Positions 1 to 9,667 of a stretch of DNA of 64,000 bases are shown one piece after another. A program made the position numbers and the translations under genes. The DNA comes from Spirosoma radiotolerans. Lineage in GTDB: Bacteria > Bacteroidota > Bacteroidia > Cytophagales > Spirosomataceae. The notes below the pieces were generated by a model, which saw only the letters and a list, made by a program, of their open reading frames with translations, did not search any database and was not told where the DNA came from. Every line of letters begins with the position of its first letter. The first letter of the stretch is position 1. The stretch lies in contig NZ_CP010429.1 of the NCBI RefSeq assembly GCF_000974425.1, forward strand, positions 1,054,001 to 1,118,000, written 5' to 3'.

Positions 1-2512
1 GGTAATCATCGGCTCCCGTTTCGAGCCCGGTTAGTCGCTTGTCCTGTGCCGATAGGGCCGTCAGTAGAATGAAAGGAATATGACTCGTACATTCATTTGA
101 TTTAATCTGGTGGCAAAGCGCAATACCATCCATATCGGGCATCATCCAGTCACTAATGATCAGGTCGGGTAAGTGAGTCTGTGCCATGGTTAACCCTGCG
201 CGGCCGTTCTCGCCTGTCATTACCCGGTACTGAGTCTGCATCAAATTTCGGATAAATGTCCGTACATCCTCGTTGTCTTCAACAATGAGCAGCAACGGTC
301 GCTCATCGTTGGCCTTGTTCATGGGTGATTCAGAATCAGGCCCGGGCGATACGGTCGCTACGAGTTGTTCTGCCGGAAGCCGTTCGGGTACGAATGGGTT
401 GGTTGTCTCTTCGGCTAACGCGACGAACGGAAGCAGCACGACGAACCGGGCACCCGAACCAGCTTTGTTTTCGACCTGAATACGTCCCTGATGCAGGTCG
501 ACGATTTCCCGGACCAAAGACAGCCCAACGCCAGTTCCAGGTTGGCGGTCTGCCCGCGACGGAGTGCCCTGATAGAACCGCTCAAATATCCGCTCCGTCT
601 GGTCTGGTGTAATACCGATACCACTGTCTTCGACCACGATCTGAACAAACGTAGCTTCATCGAGCGCTACCGGTTGGGCATATACCGTTATCTCACCACC
701 ATCGGGCGTAAACTTAAAGGCATTGGACAACAGATTCGTGATTACTTTTTCAAGTAAATCCGTATCGTAACTCACTGGCAGGCGCTCGGGTGACAGTTGC
801 ACCGAGAGGTGCATATGGCGTTGTTCAGCCAGTGACGAGAACAGGGAGACAACCACGCTTACTAGCGGTCGTATGTCATTGGTTTGTAGCCGTACGTCCA
901 GCCGACCCGATTCAAGTTTCGACAAATCGAGTAATTGGTTAATCAGATGCAATAGCCGCTGTGCATTCCGGTACATAATGCTTACTTCCGTTTGGCGAAT
1001 AACGGTTTCAGACGTTTCTGTCAGCAGATGAAGTTTTTCGCTCAGCGTACCGATAATGAGTGTCAGGGGCGTTCTGAACTCGTGGGTCACATTGGTAAAG
1101 AATCGGGATTTTGCCGCATCTAATTCCTGCAATTGACCGGCCTGAGCCGTTAGTCGGATGGCCTGGCTTTCCAGCAGATGCGTTTGGGTTTCTAACTGCT
1201 CATTTTTTTCGGCAACGACCTTACTTTGGGCCAGCAGCACCTGGTCATTTCGGATTTTCAGGCGCTGCCGACTCATGATCAACCCCGCAATAATCAGGGC
1301 AGCGAGCGAACCGAGACCCAATGCGTTACGCCACAGTCGGGATACCTCCTGTTCTTTTTTTAAGAGTTCAATTTCGGCCTGCTTCTTTTCGGATTCGTAG
1401 TCGGCCTGCACCCTGGCTATCTTTTTCGCACTCTCTCCGTTGAAGATAGAATCTTTCAGAACAACCCATTTTGACTGGAAGGCGTAGGCCTTGGCAAAGT
1501 CGCCGGTTTGGGCGTGTGCCGTTGCGAGACCTTTGTACACTTGCAGCCGGCCGTCTGGCTTGCCGAGTTGCTCGACCAGCGTGCGGGCTCTGTCAAAAAA
1601 AGAAAAACTTTCCCGCGCCCGTCCGGTCGCGAGCCTGATCTCTCCCAAGCCAATCAAGCTGGACACCATGCTGGCGGTGTAGTTAAACTGGGTCCCCACT
1701 GTTAAGGCCCGTTGTATAAACTGTTCGGCCCGGTCGTACTGCTGCATCCGGGAGTAGGTCTCGCCCAGGTTGTTGTCACAAATCACCAAGCCTTTTGGCT
1801 CATGTAAGGCGGCAAAGCGTGTCCGGGCCTGGTTCAGGTAGGTAATGGCTTTGGGATAGTCTTTTTTTAGCTGGTAGATCAGGCCGATATTTTGCAGCGT
1901 ACCGGCCTGATTGCGGGGCTCGATACCGGCGCTTTTACGAAACGATTGCCAATAGTAATACAGCGCCTGGTCGTATTTTTCCTGGTATTTAAAAACAATT
2001 CCGATGTTATTGTAATTCAGGGCGACAGCCGCCTGATCGCCGATTTTTTCATTGACGCTGAGGCTTTTGAAATAGTAGGTTATGGCCTGCGCAAAATCGC
2101 CTAGCCCCCGTGCGCTTACCCCTAAATTGCTGTAGACCGCAGCAATGCCATTCTGATCGTTCAATTTCTCAAAATACGGTAGGGCGGTTTTCGACAGGTC
2201 GATTGCTGGCTGATACGCGCCCTGCGACCATTGGTAAACGCCCAGGCTGAGGTAACTTCGGCCGATGCCCCGCTGGTAGTTAAGCCGACGGGAAAGCTGC
2301 AGCGCCTGTTCAGCATACTGCTTTGCTTTTTTTGGGTCGTTGCTATAAAATAAACCGACGGCTTTATTTAACTGAATTACCCGATTGGTATCGGCAGGGG
2401 TTCGTTTAAGAAGCGTCTCCAGACTATCGCGCTTGCTCTGTTGTGCCACGGCCGAAACCGGCACGGCCACCACCAAAACGCCAAGAAGTACCAGGAAGAA
2501 AAGCTGTTTCAT
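1..2512 (-). CDS. Hybrid sensor histidine kinase with TPR sensor (3' end outside window)
   Basis: The frame is open from the ATG at 2512 to the left edge, so the C-terminus is missing. A signal peptide (MKQLFFLVLLG...) is followed by about 350 residues of TPR-like repeats. A membrane segment encoded near 1270-1330 and a short coiled coil follow. The HisKA H-box THEFRTPL has its phospho-accepting His at about residue 477. HATPase motifs are visible (NLLSNAFKFTPDGG, EDSGIGI, GTGVGLSLV). A receiver domain follows with Asp about 788 in IISDWMMPDMDG. Hybrid kinases of this kind in Bacteroidota often end in an AraC DNA-binding domain; whether this one does cannot be seen. The TPR region is probably periplasmic and senses the signal. 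The ligand is unknown. Confidence 0.9.
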   Translation of the reverse strand, partial: MKQLFFLVLLGVLVVAVPVSAVAQQSKRDSLETLLKRTPADTNRVIQLNKAVGLFYSNDPKKAKQYAEQALQLSRRLNYQRGIGRSYLSLGVYQWSQGAYQPAIDLSKTALPYFEKLNDQNGIAAVYSNLGVSARGLGDFAQAITYYFKSLSVNEKIGDQAAVALNYNNIGIVFKYQEKYDQALYYYWQSFRKSAGIEPRNQAGTLQNIGLIYQLKKDYPKAITYLNQARTRFAALHEPKGLVICDNNLGETYSRMQQYDRAEQFIQRALTVGTQFNYTASMVSSLIGLGEIRLATGRARESFSFFDRARTLVEQLGKPDGRLQVYKGLATAHAQTGDFAKAYAFQSKWVVLKDSIFNGESAKKIARVQADYESEKKQAEIELLKKEQEVSRLWRNALGLGSLAALIIAGLIMSRQRLKIRNDQVLLAQSKVVAEKNEQLETQTHLLESQAIRLTAQAGQLQELDAAKSRFFTNVTHEFRTPLTLIIGTLSEKLHLLTETSETVIRQTEVSIMYRNAQRLLHLINQLLDLSKLESGRLDVRLQTNDIRPLVSVVVSLFSSLAEQRHMHLSVQLSPERLPVSYDTDLLEKVITNLLSNAFKFTPDGGEITVYAQPVALDEATFVQIVVEDSGIGITPDQTERIFERFYQGTPSRADRQPGTGVGLSLVREIVDLHQGRIQVENKAGSGARFVVLLPFVALAEETTNPFVPERLPAEQLVATVSPGPDSESPMNKANDERPLLLIVEDNEDVRTFIRNLMQTQYRVMTGENGRAGLTMAQTHLPDLIISDWMMPDMDGIALCHQIKSNECTSHIPFILLTALSAQDKRLTGLETGADDY

Positions 2513-2634
2513 ACAGGGAAGGGTCAACAAGCTGGAAAGGTATTCGCAGGGAGCACAAGTGCCGCAAAGAAATTAGGCATCGGTAAGGCGGGCATCATAT
2601 TCGCAGGTAGCGCCTGCTCAGACGTAGGTTGTTC

Positions 2635-5600
2635 TTAGAGCAGTGGAATCGTAACCCAAAAGTGAGTAGCCGTTTCGGTTACGCTGATGTCTTGTCTACT
2701 CAGGTAACCATACAGCGATTTCAGACTGGCCAAGCCCTGTTTGTTGGATGTTTCGACGAATTCTTTTTTCTGTAGACTGTTCCTGACAAACAGCGTCTCC
2801 TGTTCGGTGTAAATCTGAATCTGTAGCGGACTCTCGTCATCAATAATGTTGTGCTTAATCGTGTTTTCCAGTAAGTTCTGGATCGTTACGGGAACAATCT
2901 GCCGGGTCAGGTATTCCGGATCAACGTTGATCTCGATCTGGAGCCCATCCCCGAAACGGGCCTTTTGCAGGTCGATATAACTCTGGGCGAAGGTCAATTC
3001 ATCCTGAAGACTGACAAGCTCTTTATCTTTATTTTGCAGGATGTACCGGTAAATGGCCGATAGCTTTCGCAGAAATACCGATGCGTCTTTTGGTTTGATC
3101 AGGATCAGGCTGTTGAGCGAAGTCAGACTGTTGAACAGAAAATGCGGGTTCAGGTGGTTGATCAGGTTCTGATACTGAATCTGGGCTTTATCCCGTTCCA
3201 GCCGGGTCGTTTGCATCTGAAAGTGGTGAAGCCGGGCCGTTTGCCGAACGCGGTAGCGATAAAACAGATACGTCAGCGTCAGGACCAGGAAAAGCAGTCC
3301 GATCCGGAACCAGCGGGTGTTATAGAATGCCGAATTGACATGAATCGTCAATTTAGCTTCGGCGGTTTCTGTTTTTCCCGCCACCGCTTTCACCCTGAAC
3401 GTATAATCTCCCCCCGGAATTTTGGTGTAATTGGCAACGGTTCGGGTGTCGGCCTTCACCCAATGATCATCGTAGCCGTCTAAGGTGTAAAAATACACGT
3501 ACGTCTGTTGGGCACGGTTCAGCACGGAATAGCTGATACTGAAATTATTCTCGCTAACTCCCAGCTTAACCGTCGGGTTAGGCCCTTGAAGAGCGATGGC
3601 CGTGTCGGGTAAGGTGAGGGCACTGATCAGGACGTTGGTGGGTGTCGGCTGGCTATTGATTCGGCGCGGCATAAACTCAACCACATAATTTTTTAAGGTG
3701 GTGAGTATGTTGCCGTTTCGGAGGGGAAACATGTAGTTGACGTAACCAATGGTAGCTTCGTTGAGCGATAACGTGATGTTCTGGACCGACGATTGGGCCG
3801 GATTGATGATTGAAAACTTGTTGAAGGAGCCCATCCAGATATCCCCATACACATCGACAAAGGCGGATTTACACTCGTTTGAGCACAGGCCATCCTGCTC
3901 GGTCCAGGTGCGGAAGCTGGCCCGAGCAGGGTCAAACTCAACTAAGCCGCTCCCGGATACGGGCAGCCATAGCCGGTTTTTCGCATCGGCACTAAACGCA
4001 AAATGGTCGGTAAAGCCCGTCGTGTGCAACTGCCGTGTTGCCATTAAAAAACGCTGTTGTTTGGCCGAGAACCAGATAAATCCTTTCCCGTTGAGGTCAG
4101 CCCATAGCGTTCCGGCTTTATCGAAACTGGCAGAACAAACCCTGATTCTGGCCTTTCCCGTCTCAGTGGGTAGGTCGAAAATACGCCACTGGCCTGATGG
4201 CAGGTGATACCGAAAGATAGCATCACTGGTGCCAAACAACCAGAGCCAGTCGCCCTGCCGAACCAGGGTGCTAAAATCCTGGGCATGCGTCCTTACAACG
4301 GGCGGCAAGGGAAAAGGAGAAAACGTTCGGGTTCGTTTGTTAAAAATGACCAGTGATTTTGTTCGGCAAATGATCAGTTCGTCTTTCGTGCGGCCCGTAA
4401 CCATCATTGGCAAGCCGAACCGATACTGATTCGGCTCCGTAATGGGTAGTTTGTAGGTCGCCAACCGGCTGGCGGCCGGGTCGTAAGAAAACAGTTCGTT
4501 ATCGGCCGATAGCAGCCACCAGCTTCCGTTGGCGTCTTCCAGAAACGAGGTCAACCCCAGGCCATTGGCCAGGTCCGGGTGCTGGCGGGCCAGATTATGA
4601 ATCTGGTAAAACGTCTTTCCCGGATTGGTATACGAGAGGCCGTTAACCGTACCGAACCAGATCGTGCCATCATTTTGCTGCCAGCCCGCCCAGAAAAAGT
4701 CGCTGGCTATGGATGTTTTCTGAGCAACGTCGTGAAAGAATTCCTGAGGCTTATACTGGTTCGCATCAACATAAAACATGGTGTATGTCCAGGAACTGAC
4801 CCACAGGTTATGGCTTCGATCGACGACGACCGTACCCAGTGGGAAAGCCGACCGGCCTGTTCGGCTGGCCAGTGCTATGCGGTTGGTTATTTTCTTTTTC
4901 GATAGATCGTATACCAGAATGCGCTCGTCCGTATTGTCAGAAAAAATCAGTCGATTCGTACCATCTCGTGTTAAGGCTGACGTGTGGTGGTGAGAAAAAA
5001 TAGGGAGTTGATCGGGGTTGTTGCGGTGATTGAGAAACTGCCCCGATTTGATATCCAGGTAATTAAGGCCATCTTTTTCCGACGTCAACCAGAGACCGTT
5101 GCGGTGCGGGTCTTCCAGTAGCCCGTTTTTGGTGATTGAGTTGCTGGAAATGGAGGCTGGATTCGCGGAATTATGGCTGAATGAAGTGAATTGATTGGTA
5201 CGGGTGTCTAGCAAAAAGATCCCTCTGTTGGCACTGGAAAACCAAATGCCGCCCTGTCGATCGCACAAAATAGCCAGGCATTGGCCCAGGGCTTCATTGC
5301 CGGCGGTCTTGTGGTTATCAAACTGTCCTGTGCGGCTGTTATATCGGCTGATTCCATCGTCCGTAGCTACCCATATGGCCCCGGTTTTATCCTGGCATAT
5401 CGCATGAACGATGTTATTTCCTAAGCTGGTCGGGCGCTGCCGGTCGGTTTTGAAAACGGTGAAATGCGTACCGTCATAGCGATTCAACCCGCCATAGGTG
5501 CCGATCCAGAGGAAACCATCGCGGTCCTGCATAAGGCAGTTGACAACGTTGTACGACAGGCCCTGCGCTTCCTGAATGTGTTGAAATTCGAGGGTGAGAT

Positions 5601-5685
5601 TGGCTGGCTGGGCGGCCAGCCAATGGGATTCCAGCATCAGACAACTGCAAAAAATGAGCCATCGGAGGAGAGAAGTCAGGCTCAT
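2635..5685 (-). CDS. Sensor histidine kinase, Reg_prop propeller + Y_Y_Y + LytS-type kinase
   Basis: About 1016 residues. A signal peptide is followed by two-component-regulator propeller repeats such as GFLWIGTYGGLNRYD and GAIWVATDDGISRYN. A Y_Y_Y-like domain (YFYTLDGYDDHW) comes next, then one membrane helix (IGLLFLVLTLTYLFY). The cytoplasmic His_kinase domain has LNPHFLFNSL with His about 848 and an N-box QNLLENTIKHN. The periplasmic propeller architecture is known from polysaccharide-sensing kinases. The start at 5685 makes an ATGA overlap with the upstream regulator gene and has CTGGAG just before it; an alternative start is 5697. It is translationally coupled to the LytTR regulator and is therefore its likely partner. 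Confidence 0.93.
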   Translation of the reverse strand: MSLTSLLRWLIFCSCLMLESHWLAAQPANLTLEFQHIQEAQGLSYNVVNCLMQDRDGFLWIGTYGGLNRYDGTHFTVFKTDRQRPTSLGNNIVHAICQDKTGAIWVATDDGISRYNSRTGQFDNHKTAGNEALGQCLAILCDRQGGIWFSSANRGIFLLDTRTNQFTSFSHNSANPASISSNSITKNGLLEDPHRNGLWLTSEKDGLNYLDIKSGQFLNHRNNPDQLPIFSHHHTSALTRDGTNRLIFSDNTDERILVYDLSKKKITNRIALASRTGRSAFPLGTVVVDRSHNLWVSSWTYTMFYVDANQYKPQEFFHDVAQKTSIASDFFWAGWQQNDGTIWFGTVNGLSYTNPGKTFYQIHNLARQHPDLANGLGLTSFLEDANGSWWLLSADNELFSYDPAASRLATYKLPITEPNQYRFGLPMMVTGRTKDELIICRTKSLVIFNKRTRTFSPFPLPPVVRTHAQDFSTLVRQGDWLWLFGTSDAIFRYHLPSGQWRIFDLPTETGKARIRVCSASFDKAGTLWADLNGKGFIWFSAKQQRFLMATRQLHTTGFTDHFAFSADAKNRLWLPVSGSGLVEFDPARASFRTWTEQDGLCSNECKSAFVDVYGDIWMGSFNKFSIINPAQSSVQNITLSLNEATIGYVNYMFPLRNGNILTTLKNYVVEFMPRRINSQPTPTNVLISALTLPDTAIALQGPNPTVKLGVSENNFSISYSVLNRAQQTYVYFYTLDGYDDHWVKADTRTVANYTKIPGGDYTFRVKAVAGKTETAEAKLTIHVNSAFYNTRWFRIGLLFLVLTLTYLFYRYRVRQTARLHHFQMQTTRLERDKAQIQYQNLINHLNPHFLFNSLTSLNSLILIKPKDASVFLRKLSAIYRYILQNKDKELVSLQDELTFAQSYIDLQKARFGDGLQIEINVDPEYLTRQIVPVTIQNLLENTIKHNIIDDESPLQIQIYTEQETLFVRNSLQKKEFVETSNKQGLASLKSLYGYLSRQDISVTETATHFWVTIPLL

Positions 5686-6458
5686 TTCTCCAGCCATTTC
5701 TTAAACGAAGGGGCTTTGTCGCGGCTAATGTCAATGGCAAACTGGTGATTGGGCGCCTTTAAGATGAGCTGCAACTTAAGATTGGCTAAGCCCTTCACAC
5801 TCTGCACCGAATTAATATTGATGATACAGTGACGGCTCGCCCGGTAGAACTGGTCAGGGTTGAGCATGGACTCAATCTGGTCGAGCGTGTCGTAATCCAG
5901 AATGTACCGTTCGCTCGTGTTGGTTACCATAAAATTAAGCTCGTCGCGCATGATGTAGGCGATGTCCGCAATCCGAACAGGAACCCAACTGTTGCGGGCG
6001 TTTCCCAGAAAGTGTTCTTTATAGGTCGGTTTAAGCGCTGTTGGCGACATGTTGAGCGCAGCCATAAGTTTCTGCACATCGATGTCTAGCTTACCCGGCT
6101 GTTTAGTCAGGGAACGGGCCTTTGTAATGGCCTTTCGAAGTTCATCCCAGTCAACGGGCTTTAGGAGGTAGTCGATGCCGTTGACCTTAAAAGCCTGAAT
6201 GGCATATTCATTATAGGCTGTGGTGAAGATGATGGGACAGGTCAGCTGGAACTTCTCGAAGATGGTAAAGCTAATGCCATCGGCCAGTTGAATATCCGCG
6301 AAAATCAAATCGGGTTCAGCGTTTTCGGCAAACCACCGCAAGGCCGTTTTTACACTGCCTACCGTGCCAACAATGGTAATGGTCGGATCGACTTCGGCAA
6401 TGCTGGCCGTCAGTTCCAGCGCAACTAATTTTTCATCTTCAATGATCAGGGCATTCAT
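5682..6458 (-). CDS. LytTR-family response regulator
   Basis: 258 residues. The N-terminal receiver has acidic residues IIEDE, phospho-acceptor Asp55 in LIFADIQLADG, and the conserved Lys in YLLKPVDW. The C-terminal LytTR DNA-binding domain (about 150-256) contains the typical segments VPVRIADIAYIMRDELNF and FYRASRHCIININSV. The family binds direct repeats upstream of target promoters, and activity is controlled by phosphorylation. It is the first gene of a two-gene operon with the propeller kinase, and the ATGA overlap supports a dedicated pair. Targets cannot be identified from the sequence. Confidence 0.95.
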   Translation of the reverse strand: MNALIIEDEKLVALELTASIAEVDPTITIVGTVGSVKTALRWFAENAEPDLIFADIQLADGISFTIFEKFQLTCPIIFTTAYNEYAIQAFKVNGIDYLLKPVDWDELRKAITKARSLTKQPGKLDIDVQKLMAALNMSPTALKPTYKEHFLGNARNSWVPVRIADIAYIMRDELNFMVTNTSERYILDYDTLDQIESMLNPDQFYRASRHCIININSVQSVKGLANLKLQLILKAPNHQFAIDISRDKAPSFKKWLEK

Positions 6459-6732
6459 GGCAGGACGTTTTTGGCCAGGGAATCTAGGGCAAATCTTTCA
6501 TTTTCAGTAATCTATTCCAAGTTTTCGGTATTGAACCGTAGACAGAAGGACTTGAATGACGCAAATGGAGAAACGAATGGTAACGACGAGAGTCAAAGCG
6601 GGTAAGCCAAATTTTTACACGACTGGTAAGCGAAAACCAACGACTCGTACTGGAAAAATTGGCGGTAGGTACTTTTTTTTCAGTACTTTACTTCCGGCCT
6701 ACGTTATGAATTACTTCGTTAACTATCGCTCT

Positions 6733-7146
6733 ATGACAAATCAGCAACTCACACTCGTAAAACAAAGCTGGACGCTCCTGCGGGAGGTAGATCCCGCCAT
6801 ATTGGGCGACGTCTTTTATGGGCGTTTGTTTTTCAACTATCCTAACCTGCGACCGCTGTTTAAAGGGCCGATGGATAGACAGTACCAAAAGTTTATCGAC
6901 ATGCTTAGCATTCTGGTTGCCCGCCTGGACCGTCCCTATGCGGTGGAGCAGGAAATTAGCCAGCTAGGGCAAAGTCATGCCCAATACGGCATAAAGCCCG
7001 AACACTATGAACCTGTTAAAGACGCCCTGCTCTGGACTCTGGAACGGGGCCTTGGCAACGACTGGAACGACGATGTACGACAGGGTTGGATTGCTTGCTA
7101 TGATAGGCTCACGAGGGCGATGCTCGGCCGCGAAAACAACTTATAG
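6733..7146 (+). CDS. Single-domain globin (flavohemoglobin-type)
   Basis: From the ATG at 6733 the protein has 137 residues, the normal size of a bacterial single-domain globin. The open frame extends upstream to 6556, but that part is basic and not globin-like, so it is treated as leader; 6706 is another possible start. The helix-B Tyr29 (DVFYGRLF), proximal His82 in SHAQYGIKPEHY and a C-terminal W...CYDRL segment match Vitreoscilla-type and flavohemoglobin globin domains. Binding of haem and of O2 or NO is expected from the family. It lies two genes upstream of a second, longer globin protein. Confidence 0.88.
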   Translation: MTNQQLTLVKQSWTLLREVDPAILGDVFYGRLFFNYPNLRPLFKGPMDRQYQKFIDMLSILVARLDRPYAVEQEISQLGQSHAQYGIKPEHYEPVKDALLWTLERGLGNDWNDDVRQGWIACYDRLTRAMLGRENNL

Positions 7147-7311
7147 TGAATTAACTACGTTTCAACAGCCGAACCTGTGCATTCATCGTGAAATGTTTGA
7201 TAAAGGCTCCTGAGATCAGCCAAATTTACAGCACAATCGTAAATAATCCGCCGAAATCTACTAGGCAGGCGGGCTTTTCTCCAACCCTTTATACCACAAA
7301 CACAACAATTC

Positions 7312-8241
7312 ATGGACGCTATTTCGTTTGCCCCTACCACTTCATTTCTGAAAGCTGAAATCGGAAAACTGGTTCGTCAGGGCGGGCCGGATGTTAAGGA
7401 CTACCAGCGGGTCGACAACATGATGATTCGCCTGAGTAGCCAGGTCCGGTCCGGGCTAATGACCGATGAAGAACTCGCCAGCATTCGTACCGAATTTGGT
7501 ACAACGTTATCGAACCGGACGATGCAGGGTTTCATGTTTAACAAACCCCACGGCTACGCTGGCGACTATGAAATTATTGAGCGGATGTATACCTGGCACA
7601 TCAGCCCCGATCAGCAATACACAAAGTGGGATCTCTTCCTGCAAAATCATGCCGCCTGCCGGGCCGTTCGAAACCGTAAAACCTATTTTAAAGAGGTTGT
7701 TAGTGCGTACATGAAACGCCATAACCGGACCGAGATTCGGATGCTGAATCTGGCCAGCGGCCCCTGCACGGAATTAGCCGAGTTTATCGCCGAAAATCCG
7801 TCGTACCGAATCCGTACGGATTGCGTTGATCTGGACCGTAACGCCATTGCGTATGCCAAACAGAAATTTACGCAGCCTGCCGCCGACGTTCGGTTTATTC
7901 AGAAAAATGTCTTCCGGTTTATGCCCGATCAGCAGTACGATATCATCTGGTCGGCTGGGTTGTTCGATTATTTCAACGACCGGCAGTTTGTTCAACTGGT
8001 TAGTCGGTTTGCGTCATACCTGACAGTGAGTGGCGAACTGATTATTGGCAACTTCACCGACAATCATCCATCCCAATCGTATATGGACCTGGTGGCCTGG
8101 CCGCTCAACTACCGTACCCCTGCTCATCTAGCAAGTCTGGGCCAGGAAGCCGTCAATGCAGACTACTCGGTTCGCGTGGGTCAGGAACCCGAAAAAGTGA
8201 ACCTGTTTTTGCATATCGAGCGCGGACCGAGCGGGTTGTAA
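7312..8241 (+). CDS. Class I SAM-dependent methyltransferase
   Basis: 309 residues. The N-terminal helical part (1-130) contains the conserved-looking segment KPHGYAGDYEIIERMY. The Rossmann-fold methyltransferase part begins near residue 140: motif I MLNLASGPCTELAEF, the acidic end of strand 2 in DCVDLDRNAIAYAK, motif II-like QYDIIWSAGLFDYF, then a GELIIGNF strand. The two-part layout recalls the methyltransferases annotated as PhcB-like (3-hydroxy fatty acid methyl ester signal synthesis); that link is from memory and unproven. It lies between two globin genes, with about 90-165 bp gaps on the same strand, so co-expression is plausible. The substrate is unknown. Confidence 0.85.
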   Translation: MDAISFAPTTSFLKAEIGKLVRQGGPDVKDYQRVDNMMIRLSSQVRSGLMTDEELASIRTEFGTTLSNRTMQGFMFNKPHGYAGDYEIIERMYTWHISPDQQYTKWDLFLQNHAACRAVRNRKTYFKEVVSAYMKRHNRTEIRMLNLASGPCTELAEFIAENPSYRIRTDCVDLDRNAIAYAKQKFTQPAADVRFIQKNVFRFMPDQQYDIIWSAGLFDYFNDRQFVQLVSRFASYLTVSGELIIGNFTDNHPSQSYMDLVAWPLNYRTPAHLASLGQEAVNADYSVRVGQEPEKVNLFLHIERGPSGL

Positions 8242-8332
8242 GCTCATTGGTTGTTCCTTCCTCTTTTTATTCCGTTAATCTCTCCTCTCTTTATGACTGA
8301 CTGGCGTATCGTCCAGTCAGTCACCTCTTGCC

Positions 8333-9184
8333 ATGACTACCGACCAAAAACAGCTTATCAAAGCAACCATCCCCGTTCTAAAAGAAAGCGGCCTGTTGCT
8401 GACCACCCATTTCTACCAGCGTGTTTTTGCGCATAATCCCGAATTAAAAAACACGTTCAATATGGGCAATCAGCAAAATGGCCATCAGCCCACAGCGCTG
8501 GCAATGACTGTGCTGGCCTACGCGGAAAACATTGACGATCCGTCGGTCTTGTTGTCCGCCCTGAACCGCATCGCCAGCAGGCATACCAGCCTGGACATTC
8601 GGCCGGAGCATTACGATCTCATCGGCCGTCATTTGATTGCCTCCATTGGCGAAGTGCTCGGCGCAGCGGCCAGCCCGGCGCTGCTGGATGCCTGGACAGC
8701 TGCCTATGGGCAGTTAGCCAGCCTGATGATTCGTATCGAAGCGAAGTTGTATGCTACGCAGGTAACAAAACCGGGCGGCTGGACGGGCTGGCGCCCCTTT
8801 CTGGTTAACGCTAAACAGAACGAATCGAGTGGGGTTACTTCCTTTCGTTTGTACCCGGCCGATGGTGGCCCCGTAGCCGATCCTGGTCCGGGTCAATACC
8901 TCAGCATTCGCTTATTTATGCCAACGCTGAATTTGCTACAGTCCCGCCAGTTTACAATTTCCAACGCCCCGAATGGGCAGTATTACTGCATAACGGTCAA
9001 GCAGGCAGCGGGCAAAGACAGTAGTCTGAATGGACAGATCAACCGCCAGCTACTGGATGTTATTCAGGAAGGAGACCGCCTTGATGTAAGTTTATCCGGT
9101 GGGGCTTGTCCGATGGCTGCACCGGCCGGGGTGCCTACACGCCCGGCCTATCCGAGCGGTTGCCCTATGCACCAGATGGCCTGA
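8333..9184 (+). CDS. Flavohemoglobin-like protein lacking the NAD-binding domain
   Basis: 283 residues, against about 400 for flavohemoglobins. The globin domain (1-140) has helix-B Tyr28 (HFYQRVF), proximal His84 in SRHTSLDI, Tyr94 and the Glu of RIEAKLY, the NO-dioxygenase set. A ferredoxin-reductase-type FAD domain follows, with PGQYLSIRLF and the flavin motif RQFTISNAP. The protein then stops after SLSGGACPM and a short tail with a second CPM (SGCPMHQMA). The NAD(P) domain with its GGIGITP motif is absent, and no frame downstream encodes it. In known Hmp enzymes that domain supplies electrons from NADH, so this protein would need another donor or acts as a sensor or store. Confidence 0.88.
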   Translation: MTTDQKQLIKATIPVLKESGLLLTTHFYQRVFAHNPELKNTFNMGNQQNGHQPTALAMTVLAYAENIDDPSVLLSALNRIASRHTSLDIRPEHYDLIGRHLIASIGEVLGAAASPALLDAWTAAYGQLASLMIRIEAKLYATQVTKPGGWTGWRPFLVNAKQNESSGVTSFRLYPADGGPVADPGPGQYLSIRLFMPTLNLLQSRQFTISNAPNGQYYCITVKQAAGKDSSLNGQINRQLLDVIQEGDRLDVSLSGGACPMAAPAGVPTRPAYPSGCPMHQMA

Positions 9185-9376
9185 CTGGAGTGGGGCGCAA
9201 TGCTTCCCTGGAGGCTGGGCCGCTCTGTTTTTAGTTGGTAGAATTTGCCCGAATTTTTGTCACAGAAAATTGCGATTATGGCGTTTTTTTGAGCTTTAAG
9301 GCCAATAAATCGTTAATTGTTACAGCCGTGCTGTAGAATGTTACGAGCCTGCTAACCCCTGCACATCGCTTCGCCG

Positions 9377-9384
9377 TACGTTTG
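9377..9384 (+). promoter_or_regulatory. Candidate -7 promoter element
   Basis: TACGTTTG matches the Bacteroidota -7 consensus TAnnTTTG and lies 26 bp before the ATG at 9411. No clear -33 TTTG box is seen upstream, so the call rests on the -7 element and its position. Confidence 0.4.
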
Positions 9385-9410
9385 TATCGTCCTTACCAAA
9401 AACGATAATC

Positions 9411-9647
9411 ATGGAAAAGCGAAATGTATGCCGAACAGCCACAATCCTGTGTGCCCTTTTTGCCCTTGCCATTAGTGTTCGAGTAGATATGATTACCTGG
9501 CAGTGGCAGGAAGACAAACCGATGGGGGCAGCCCTGGGCATGCTCAGTATTATTTTTGCCTCGCAATGGGTCCACTACCAGAAGCGAATTGATTCAACGA
9601 AGGCACAATCCCGGTTTCCTGACTGGTTACGGCGCTTGCTACACTAG
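9411..9647 (+). CDS. Small hypothetical membrane protein
   Basis: 78 residues, not recognised. A hydrophobic stretch near residues 10-24 (ATILCALFALAIS) and a second weaker one near 40-52 (GAALGMLSIIFAS) suggest one or two membrane helices, with a basic C-terminus (FPDWLRRLLH). A promoter-like TACGTTTG precedes it. The next small gene begins 20 bp after its stop, so the two may be co-transcribed. Confidence 0.55.
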   Translation: MEKRNVCRTATILCALFALAISVRVDMITWQWQEDKPMGAALGMLSIIFASQWVHYQKRIDSTKAQSRFPDWLRRLLH

Positions 9648-9667
9648 ACGGCTTACTCACTTGATTC

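Noticed and set aside
6556..6732. N-terminal extension of the single-domain globin
   Set aside because: The segment is basic and of low complexity with no signal sequence, and the globin fold begins right at the ATG at 6733.
8333..9299. Frameshift as the cause of the short flavohemoglobin
   Set aside because: No frame after 9184 encodes the NAD-domain motif (GGIGITP-type) or any related sequence, so a single indel would not restore it.
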